NCBI GenBank assembly: GCA_020849945.1
Contig: JADZFK010000054.1
Location: forward strand, 1 to 39,049
Length of the DNA stretch: 39,049 nucleotides
From: Pirellulales bacterium
GTDB taxonomy: Bacteria > Planctomycetota > Planctomycetia > Pirellulales > Lacipirellulaceae
Direction: 5' to 3'
Positions within the stretch are counted from its first letter, which is position 1. Every line of letters starts with the position of its first letter. The position numbers were made by a program, and so were the translations under genes. The notes beneath the pieces are model-generated. The model searched no databases. It was not told the origin of the DNA and saw nothing but the letters and a program-made list of their open reading frames with translations. Below, in pieces: positions 32,677-39,049 of this stretch.

Positions 32677-33498
32677 TCATAGGGTCGTTCGACCCAATTC
32701 CTCGCTTCGTTTAGTGGCAGCCAGCACGGCCTCGATCACGGAATTGTGAAAGCCGCGTTCCTTCAACACATTCAAACCGGCGAGCGTCGTGCCGCCCGGG
32801 CTTGTTACGCGATCGCGTAGCGTGGCGGGAGTTTCTCCTGTTTGCAGCACCATGAGCGCTGCGCCGACTGCGGTGCGGGTTGCCAGTTCGGCCGCCAATT
32901 CGGCGGGCAGGCCGGCGGCGATACCGCCTTCGGAAAGCCCTTCGATCATACCATAAACGAAGGCGGGGCCCGAGCCGGAAAGGCCGGTCACGGCATCGAG
33001 CAGTGATTCCGGAACTTCAAACGCCGCCCCGACGGCGCGAAGCAAGGTGGCGACCAGTTGGCCGTCGTCGCGGGTGGCGGTTACTCCGAGCGAGAACGCG
33101 CTCGCGCCGTGACCGATGAGGCACGGTGTGTTAGGCATCACGCGAACAATGCGTTGCCCAACGGGCAGCCCCGCGGCAAGCCGATCGAGTGTAATTCCAG
33201 CGGCAATGGAAACGACCAGCGTTTCGTGGCGCACGATGCCACGAAGAGCCGCCAAGGCGTCGTTCATTTTCTGTGGTTTGACTGCGAGCCACACGACATC
33301 GCACGGCCCGAGCTCGGTGCCGCACGAAGCCGCGACGAGCGCACCCGGCACGGCGGACTCGAACGTTCGTCGCGCGTCGTTGCTCGGGTCACAGGCAACG
33401 ATTGAGTTTGCGTGGACCGTGTTGGTTTGCACGAGGCCGCGCGCAAGGGCTGTCGCCATGCGGCCAGAGCCTACGAATCCGATACGAGTTGCCAGCAT
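32677..33498 (-). CDS. proC: Pyrroline-5-carboxylate reductase
   Basis: Last step of proline synthesis, reducing 1-pyrroline-5-carboxylate with NAD(P)H. 273 residues from ATG 33498 (MLATRIGFVGSGRMATALARG). AGGA 9 bp upstream favours it over the ATGs at 33507 and 33528. The N-terminal Rossmann domain has GFVGSGRM. The middle has VWLAVKPQ and VRVMPNTPCLIGHG. The C-terminal dimerisation domain has DAVTGLSGSGPAFVYGMIEGLSEGGIAAGL, then TSPGGTTLAGL. All family signatures are intact. A small acidic protein gene follows 13 bp downstream. Confidence 0.95.
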   Translation of the reverse strand: MLATRIGFVGSGRMATALARGLVQTNTVHANSIVACDPSNDARRTFESAVPGALVAASCGTELGPCDVVWLAVKPQKMNDALAALRGIVRHETLVVSIAAGITLDRLAAGLPVGQRIVRVMPNTPCLIGHGASAFSLGVTATRDDGQLVATLLRAVGAAFEVPESLLDAVTGLSGSGPAFVYGMIEGLSEGGIAAGLPAELAAELATRTAVGAALMVLQTGETPATLRDRVTSPGGTTLAGLNVLKERGFHNSVIEAVLAATKRSEELGRTTL

Positions 33499-33780
33499 CG
33501 ATAGCATTCCTAGCGGAGGATTGATCAAATGCTATCGTATTCCAACTGCCGGGATGAAACAACTTGCAGGGCGGGCCCCGCAAAATAGGCCGTTAATGTG
33601 GAGATACCATACGTTGGGGAAAGATTCGGCCGCAGCGCTCTAGGCACCTTGGGGCGTTTTTGCGAGACTTCGGCCCCTGGTTTGGACGAAGATTCCAACA
33701 GGGGCACTTTTCCCCTACTGGGTCCAGTTCAGGACCCTGATTGTTTTCCGGTCGGTACCGTGCAAGGAGGCACGAAGACC

Positions 33781-34488
33781 ATGCAGACTGTCTCCCGTGA
33801 GATTGTTCGCGGCGTACTACTCGTTGTGATTTCGATTGGCTGCGTGTCGGTGAGCGAGGCGGCGGAATCGAGTGGCTCGCGTTGGTGGCCGTTCGGAAAT
33901 AAAGCGGAGAAAGCGGCCTCGCCGGTGCTCGGTGCAGAGCCGGTGATTCAGCAATCGGAGGCTCGGGGAATGCCGGTTACGACGCCGGGGGCGCAGCTGC
34001 CAGGCGGGGCGATGCAGGCGGTGCCGCCGATCGCGGCCGAAGGGTATCATGCCGCCGCGCCGGTGGAGCCCGCACCGAAGGATCGCTGGATGATCAATTC
34101 GCCAAAGGGCAAGGTGGGGTGGCCTAAATTAACCAGGCCAAAACTACCTACACCAGGGTTTCTTGCCAGCCCATCGAAGCCTGCCGCCGATGCGCGGAAC
34201 TCATGGGTTCAACCCACTCCGAAACCTGCCAAGCCCTCTCCTTTCAAGCCCGTTGCCGATGGCGCGCGTAAGGTGGCAAACGGCACGAAGAAAGCTTGGC
34301 GAAAAACGGTCGATGCCCTGACGCCGGGTGAGAAGTCACCAGGCCCAACCGCAAACGAAAACAACGCACGAATCGCCAGTCGTGATACGAAACCGCCGAT
34401 CTGGAAACGCATGTTCGGCTCCGAGCCCGAACCCCAGAACCAGCAAACCATTCCCGGGTTCATTGCGCAGGAACGAGTGGATCGGTAA
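33781..34488 (+). CDS. Secreted proline-rich hypothetical protein, 235 aa
   Basis: Starts at ATG 33781 with AAGGAGG 10 bp upstream. The signal peptide is IVRGVLLVVISIGCVSVSEAA. The mature part is rich in Pro, Ala and Lys (GWPKLTRPKLPTPGF; PTPKPAKPSPFKP) with little predicted fold. It ends in IWKRMFGSEPEPQNQQ. No domain is recognised. It may be an extended envelope or cell-surface protein. The upstream 282 bp, divergent from proC, include small hairpins AGGGG/CCCCT and GGGTCC/GGACCC (33697-33740). The next gene starts 300 bp downstream. Confidence 0.75.
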   Translation: MQTVSREIVRGVLLVVISIGCVSVSEAAESSGSRWWPFGNKAEKAASPVLGAEPVIQQSEARGMPVTTPGAQLPGGAMQAVPPIAAEGYHAAAPVEPAPKDRWMINSPKGKVGWPKLTRPKLPTPGFLASPSKPAADARNSWVQPTPKPAKPSPFKPVADGARKVANGTKKAWRKTVDALTPGEKSPGPTANENNARIASRDTKPPIWKRMFGSEPEPQNQQTIPGFIAQERVDR

Positions 34489-34788
34489 GTGGGTGGGCTT
34501 CGATCTCTGGGGGCTAACGCTTCCGGCTCGCCCCCCACACGAGGCCCCACGGCCAAATCTTTATTCAATAGGGTGGAGTTGGGTGGGAGGCGTCTCCGAC
34601 GCCGATTTTACGCGAACTCCGAACGAGGTACGATGCGCGTGGTTTGTCGGGGGCGGAGGCACCTCGCACAAGTCTTCCCACCGTCCTCCCAGTTTCAACA
34701 AGTGATTGGCCCTATCCGAGGCCTGGACTTCTTGCCACGGAGTGGCAGAATGATGCATGTGGGAACAGGCGTTCCCAGGAGGTGCATC
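34489..34788. other. Intergenic region with a possible degenerate miniature element
   Basis: 300 bp. GGGGGCTAACGCTTCCGGC + TCGCCCCC (about 34508-34535) is a hairpin. AAGTGATTGGCCCTATCC at about 34700 resembles the right end of the AGGGCC elements, but no matching left end or target duplication is clear. In-frame extension of the next gene through this region is unlikely. Confidence 0.5.
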
Positions 34789-36291
34789 ATGGCGCTGAAG
34801 CCGCCCGATTTGTTGAGTGGGCTACCGACCGTTTCTGAGTTGCTCGATAAGCCGCCCGTTCGTGCCCTGGTGGCGCGTTGGAACCGCAGCGCGGTTGCGG
34901 GCAATGTGAGGGCGTTTCTGGACGAGTTGCGGGGCAACATCGAGCGGCGAGGGATCGAAATGCCGACGATCCGCGAAATGGCCGAGCGTGCGGCCCGGTT
35001 CGTTGTGACGCGGCAGCACGAGGAGATCGGCGCGATGATCAACGCGACGGGCCGCCTCGATGGCCCACCGTGGATCCGCATGCCACTTGCCGACGCCGCC
35101 CTCGAGCGGATCATGCACTACGGCAGCGAATTCACGATTGCGGATCAGCGTGGTGTCGGGGCATCGGAGGAGATGGAGTCGCTGCTTTGCCGATTGACCG
35201 GCGCGGAGGCGGTCGCGGTCGTGCATAGCTATTCAGCCGCTGTGTGGCTTGCGCTGGGAAGTTTGTCGGCAGGCCGTGGTGTGCTGGTGGCTCGCGCCGA
35301 GATGGGAGATGTTGAGAATGGCAAGTCGCTGCCCGAACTGGCGGCCGCGGCGCAAGCGAAGCTTGTCGAGGTTGGGGCGACCAATCGCGCGACGATTGCC
35401 GACTACCAACGAGCGATTACGGCGGAAGTTTCCGTAATCTTCAAACATGCGAGTGATACGTACCGAGTGGTGGGCGAGACGGCTGATGCCGAGTTGAGCG
35501 AACTAGTGTCGGTAGCGCGAAAGCGTGGCCTGCCGTTGATCGATGCCCTTGGCACCGCGCCGTTGGTTGCGCCTTCGGTGGCCTCGCATTCTCCACGCCG
35601 TTCGGCGCAAGCGAGTATCGGGAGCGGTGCGGAGTTGGTTCTTTTGCGCGGCGATGCCTTGGTGGGCGGGCCTTCTTGTGGCATTGTCGTGGGTCGGCGG
35701 AAGCAGGTCGATCGATTCGTCGAGCATCCGCTGTTCGCTTCGTGTCAACTCGACCCATTGCGAACGGCAGCGCTCGTCGCCACGCTGGCGTGCTACGAGT
35801 CGCCATCGCGCGGGGCCGATTCGATCCCTGTTTGGCAATGCTTGAACGCATCGATAGAGAATCTGCGGAATCGGGCAGAGCGATTGGCGGCGCAGCTTGC
35901 GCATGCGCCGGGCATTGGGTCGGCAACAGCCGTCGAAACTCGCAGCCCACTCTTTGCCGCGAGTGGCTCGGCCGGGCAAGAATCGTTTGGCGTAGCGCTC
36001 GTGCCGAGCGAGGGAACAGCCAACGAACTGGCGGAACGGTTGCAGTCATCGAGCGTGCCGATTCTTAGTCGTGTGGGAGAAGGGCAGGTTGTGTTGGACC
36101 TGCGCACCGTTTTGCCGCGGCAGGATCAACGGATCGCCGATTCGTTGTTGGGGCCATCGCCGAGTTCGAACGCCCAGTGCGGCTGCCCATCCTCCGAGGC
36201 TTCACCCACGCCTTCATGTTCATATTCAACCGCCCCCCCGCTGCAACCATCGCCGCCTTCTTCGTCACCGCCTTCTTCGCCGTGGCTGTGA
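34789..36291 (+). CDS. SelA-like PLP-fold protein lacking the PLP lysine
   Basis: 500 residues from ATG 34789, with AGGAGG 6 bp upstream. The similarity to L-seryl-tRNA(Sec) selenium transferase is clear: LPTVSELLDKPPVRAL at the start, INATG, LTGAEAVAVVHSYSAAVWLAL, LVEVGATNRATIADYQRAI, IFKHASDTYRVVG and GQVVLDLRTVLPRQD. In SelA the PLP-binding Lys sits in GDKLLGGPQ. Here the segment reads GDALVGGPS, with GCC (Ala290) at that place. The NLGR-type motif after NATG is also degenerate (GRLDGPPWIRMPL). So it is probably not a working selenocysteine synthase. About 45 Ser/Pro/Cys-rich residues follow the family end. No selB or selD is nearby. Confidence 0.85.
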   Translation: MALKPPDLLSGLPTVSELLDKPPVRALVARWNRSAVAGNVRAFLDELRGNIERRGIEMPTIREMAERAARFVVTRQHEEIGAMINATGRLDGPPWIRMPLADAALERIMHYGSEFTIADQRGVGASEEMESLLCRLTGAEAVAVVHSYSAAVWLALGSLSAGRGVLVARAEMGDVENGKSLPELAAAAQAKLVEVGATNRATIADYQRAITAEVSVIFKHASDTYRVVGETADAELSELVSVARKRGLPLIDALGTAPLVAPSVASHSPRRSAQASIGSGAELVLLRGDALVGGPSCGIVVGRRKQVDRFVEHPLFASCQLDPLRTAALVATLACYESPSRGADSIPVWQCLNASIENLRNRAERLAAQLAHAPGIGSATAVETRSPLFAASGSAGQESFGVALVPSEGTANELAERLQSSSVPILSRVGEGQVVLDLRTVLPRQDQRIADSLLGPSPSSNAQCGCPSSEASPTPSCSYSTAPPLQPSPPSSSPPSSPWL

Positions 36292-36765
36292 CTTGTTTCA
36301 CCGAGGTTATGGTGGCCGCCAGCCTTTCAGCCCGAGAGTTACCCGAGGGGTCCGTATGCGACAGCACGGTGGCCTGTTCACCACGGCAACACGCGGGGCA
36401 CAACGGACGGAAGAAGGAAGGGCTTCGTGGCACGGCCTTCAGCCTGTGTTAGGTACGGACTGAAGCATGTACGGCGCGTTGCGGAGAGATATCGAACCAA
36501 GTGCTGTCATGGGGCGTAGATGAAAGTGGCATCGCCAAGGTGCCAGATAATCGCTACATTTTGCCTTGTTTGCCCGGGTTGAAAAGGGCGGCTACAATGG
36601 GTATAAGTCGTTTCCTTGTATTGTGTTAGGTGGTTTTTTGCCTGCCGCAGTGGGGATGACTTCGGAGCGAGGTCGAGTGGCCTCGAAAGCAACCTGGGTT
36701 TGTAGCATTGAAGATCGATCCATCGAACGAATACTTTCCGGCGGAATACAAGGGACATAGGAACC
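36292..36765. other. Gene-free region upstream of the tail-specific protease
   Basis: 474 bp. A plus-frame GTG at 36177 overlapping the SelA-like tail could encode 91 residues with one hydrophobic helix (TIAAFFVTAFFAVAVTCF), but it lacks support. Near 36429-36475 are degenerate REP-like sequences (CACGGCCTTCAGCCTGTG; TACGGACTGAAGCATGTACG). The protease promoter probably lies in 36560-36750. Confidence 0.55.
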
Positions 36766-38868
36766 ATGATGCAATACGCCTCTCATTGCCCATCGCAGCT
36801 TGCCTTTCGGATTCTGATGGCCGTGGCCATTTTGCCGTTCGTGGTTGGCCCGGCCATGGCTCGGCCGATCGAACCTTCGAGAAACGACCATGCGATTACG
36901 CTCGCTGTATCGCAGTGGATGGCGAGAAGGCATTTGACGGGCCAGCGGCTGGACGACACGATTTCCGAGCGGTGTCTGAAAACGTTTCTCAAGGAGCTGG
37001 ACCCGCTGAAGCTGTTCTTCTACCAAAGCGATATCGATGAGTTCATGCAGAGCAAGGGACAATTGGACGACACGCTGAAGCGTGGTGACATTGCGTTTGC
37101 CTACGAAGTGTTCGCAAGATTCATGACCCGAGTGGACGAGCGCGTGGGGCAAGCGAAGGTCGAGTTGGCCAAGCCACAGAACTTTGACTTAGACGAGGAG
37201 ATGGTCCGGGACCCGGATCATGCAACCTACGCCAAGACGCAGGAAGAGGCCACGCAGCGTTGGCACTTGCGTGTGAAGTTCGATTTGCTTAAGGAGATTG
37301 CCGACAAGGTGCCGATGGAAGAAGCGGTCAAGAAGCTCACGAAGCGTTACGAGAGCATCCGCAAGAATTGGGAGCAGACCAACAGCGATGAGTTGCTGGA
37401 GCTTTACCTGACGGCGATGACCAGCGCGTTCGATCCGCACAGCACGTACATGTCTCCATCGACCCTGGAGAATTTCAATATTCAAATGCGGCTGGAGTTG
37501 GAAGGCATTGGTGCTTCGTTGCGAGCCGTGGATGGGTACACGGTGGTGCAAAATATCATTCCTGGTGGGGCGGCCGATCGCAACGGCGGGCTGAAGCCGG
37601 AAGACAAAATCTTGGCTGTGGGCGAAGGCACGAGCGGCCCGATGGAAGATATCGTAGACATGAAGTTGAACGACGTGGTGAAGAAGATCCGCGGCAAGCG
37701 CGGCACGATCGTGCGGCTGGAAGTGGAACCCAAAGAAGGCGGCGGTCGAAAGAGCGTGGATATTACGCGCGATCGGATCGAGCTCAAGGATAGCGAAGCG
37801 CGGGGCGAAATCCTGCCGCGTGGCAAGAAGGCCGATGGTACGCCGTATCAAATCGGCGTCATTCAGTTACCAAGTTTTTACATGGATATGGAAGGCGCTC
37901 GGCTTCAGTTGCCGAATTACAAGAGCACGACGCGAGACGTGCGTCGGCTATTGGAACAGTTCAAGAGCCAACATGTGGATGCGGTGGTCGTTGATTTGCG
38001 ATTCAACGGCGGCGGCTCGTTGAGCGAAGCCGTGGACATGACGGGGCTGTTCATCGATCGCGGGCCGGTCGTGCAGGTGAAGGGGCCGGAAGGCCGTTCG
38101 GAACCGTACCCCGACGACGAGCCGGGGCTGGTGTGGGAAGGGCCGCTGGTGGTCATCATCAACAAGTTCAGCGCGAGCGCGAGCGAGATTTTTGCTGGGG
38201 CGATTCAAGACTATGGTCGTGGGATTATCCTTGGCGACCACAGCACGCACGGCAAAGGCACGGTGCAACAACTGCACGACATTGGCGGTACGCTGATGCC
38301 CTTCAAAGAAGCGCCGAACATGGGGGCCTTGAAACTGACGATCCAACAATTCTACCGCCCGAGCGGCGATAGCACCCAGAAGCGTGGCGTCGTATCGGAC
38401 CTCGAACTTCCCTCGCTGACAACCCACTTGGATGTGGCGGAAGGCGATCTGGATTATGCTCTGGAGTTCACCCGCATCGCCGCCCTGCCACACGACGATT
38501 TCCACATGGTCAATCCGGCCATGATCGAGGGTTTGCGGCAGCGGTCGCAAAGCCGCATTGCGAACTCGGAGTATTTTGCGAAGGAGAATCGGCAGATCAA
38601 TCGCTACCAAGAACAGAAAGATCGCAAGACGGTGACGCTGAACAAGGAGAAGTTTCTGCAAGAACGCGCCGAGTTGGATTCGGACAAAGAACAGGAAAAA
38701 CGCTTTGAAGACGTAAACAACCCAAAACGTCCGATATTCGAGTTGGACGGGTACGGTGAAGAGGTGCTCGATATTGCCGTGGATTACCTGAGCATGCTGG
38801 GAGGCAACAAGGTCGCCGTGGCACGGCCGGGTGGGGCGGTACCTCGAGCGCAGGCGTTGCCGCAGTAG
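36766..38868 (+). CDS. prc: Carboxy-terminal (tail-specific) processing protease, S41A
   Basis: Periplasmic serine protease that trims or degrades proteins from their C-termini. 700 residues, close to E. coli Prc. The signal peptide lies near residues 14-32 (FRILMAVAILPFVVGPAMA). The long N-terminal helical domain includes the LFFYQSDIDEF and SAFDPHSTYMSP motifs. The PDZ domain starts at about 246 (GIGASLRAVDGYTVVQNI). The catalytic core has VVDLRFNGGGSLSEA. The Ser is in NKFSASASEIFAGA (469-473) and the Lys is in HGKGTVQQ (Lys497). The Prc-type C-terminal helical domain follows. AGGAACC precedes the start; ATG 36769 is equally possible. A strong terminator follows 34 bp after the stop. Confidence 0.95.
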   Translation: MMQYASHCPSQLAFRILMAVAILPFVVGPAMARPIEPSRNDHAITLAVSQWMARRHLTGQRLDDTISERCLKTFLKELDPLKLFFYQSDIDEFMQSKGQLDDTLKRGDIAFAYEVFARFMTRVDERVGQAKVELAKPQNFDLDEEMVRDPDHATYAKTQEEATQRWHLRVKFDLLKEIADKVPMEEAVKKLTKRYESIRKNWEQTNSDELLELYLTAMTSAFDPHSTYMSPSTLENFNIQMRLELEGIGASLRAVDGYTVVQNIIPGGAADRNGGLKPEDKILAVGEGTSGPMEDIVDMKLNDVVKKIRGKRGTIVRLEVEPKEGGGRKSVDITRDRIELKDSEARGEILPRGKKADGTPYQIGVIQLPSFYMDMEGARLQLPNYKSTTRDVRRLLEQFKSQHVDAVVVDLRFNGGGSLSEAVDMTGLFIDRGPVVQVKGPEGRSEPYPDDEPGLVWEGPLVVIINKFSASASEIFAGAIQDYGRGIILGDHSTHGKGTVQQLHDIGGTLMPFKEAPNMGALKLTIQQFYRPSGDSTQKRGVVSDLELPSLTTHLDVAEGDLDYALEFTRIAALPHDDFHMVNPAMIEGLRQRSQSRIANSEYFAKENRQINRYQEQKDRKTVTLNKEKFLQERAELDSDKEQEKRFEDVNNPKRPIFELDGYGEEVLDIAVDYLSMLGGNKVAVARPGGAVPRAQALPQ

Positions 38869-38902
38869 CGCGAGCTCGACCGAGGCCAATAAGGTTTTAG
38901 AG

Positions 38903-38929
38903 CGCCGGAGAGGACTCCGGCGTTTTTTT
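38903..38929 (+). terminator. Rho-independent terminator of prc
   Basis: A perfect 8-bp stem CGCCGGAG/CTCCGGCG with AGGA loop (38903-38922) is followed by seven T (38923-38929). It lies 34 bp after the prc stop. Confidence 0.95.
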
Positions 38930-39049
38930 GTTTGCCAGGCATGTTTTGTTTCTGGGAGGTGTAAGTCCTCTGGGTGCCGTGATGACCGGAAGCTCAAGGC
39001 TAGGCAAGGGTGTCCGCCGCGAGGTGGGATCTGAAGGAAGCCGATGCCA
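38930..39049 (+). mobile_element. Group II intron, 5' part (runs off the window)
   Basis: Starting exactly after the terminator T-run, GTTTGCCAGGCATG is followed by GGGAGGTGTAAGTCCTC, AGCTCAAGGC, GCAAGGGTGTCCGCCGCGAG and GGGATCTGAAGGAAGCCG. The order and wording match the domain I start of bacterial group II introns as I remember them (GTGYGCC..GCATG, GGTGTAAGTCC, GCAAGGGTGTCC, GGAATCTGAAGGAAGC). The first five bases GTTTG fit the GUGYG 5' splice consensus with one change. Insertion right behind a terminator hairpin is the habit of group IIC introns, though the class cannot be set from 120 bp. A reverse transcriptase/maturase gene is expected just downstream. Confidence 0.75.

Noticed and set aside
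34489..34712. Fourth AGGGCC miniature element
   Set aside because: Only the right end (GATTGGCCCT) is convincing; no matching left end and no 12-bp duplication could be found.

Overview
The window looks like a chromosomal segment of a planctomycete (Planctomycetota, probably a Pirellulales-type lineage). I infer this from the gene set, not from a marker gene. It carries a DUF6513/TIGR00284-type dihydropteroate-synthase-like protein beside pabB, a PEP-CTERM protein, and an EF-P-like protein of the YeiP/EfpL type. It also has large secreted proteins of unknown function, a small FSIRTLF-type membrane protein, and many palindromic intergenic repeats. Base composition is moderately GC-rich. I see no tRNA, rRNA or CRISPR array.

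Layout. 1-4538 (+): an RND efflux adaptor (5' end outside the window) and its inner-membrane pump. 4901-8704 (-): pabB, a dihydropteroate-synthase-like gene and an SDR gene, a likely pterin (folate or tetrahydromethanopterin) module. 9139-10824 (+): a membrane-anchored PQQ-type beta-propeller. 11078-12241 (-): a FabD-like acyltransferase. 13178-14039 (+): a CBS-pair protein and a short type IV pilin-like protein. 14147-19628 (-): a four-gene operon with a small membrane protein, an 855-residue exported protein, an ABC ATPase and an ABC-2-type permease. 20104-22914 (+): a 936-residue secreted protein. 23356-25630 (-): a PEP-CTERM protein with its terminator, arfB and a sugar-phosphate isomerase/epimerase-like gene. 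26656-29760 (+): a NarL-type response regulator, ettA and a 57-residue lysine-rich protein. 30256-33498: small conserved-looking hypotheticals, efpL and proC. 33781-38868 (+): a secreted hypothetical, a SelA-like protein lacking the PLP lysine, and a tail-specific protease. The protease ends at a strong terminator, and what looks like a group II intron begins exactly at the end of its T-run and leaves the window.

The most unusual content lies between the genes. (1) Three miniature elements have AGGGCC...GGCCCT ends. Two have perfect 12-bp target duplications and the third a degenerate one. The ends resemble IS4-family transposon ends. (2) Seven intergenic regions carry tandem arrays with a strict 7-bp period but different unit sequences. 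The arrays often flank a core and usually sit against stop codons. Two loci in opposite orientation share a core about 85% identical between heptamer arrays. Two others share a different architecture ending in CACCACRGAG. (3) An 86-116 bp element built of two unlike palindromic arms (GAGCCGAGC type) is present twice in opposite orientation. (4) A REP-like palindrome (CACGGACTNNAGTCCGTG) occurs about nine times, twice as close doublets. Together they suggest several coexisting families of non-autonomous mobile repeats, with at least one nested insertion.
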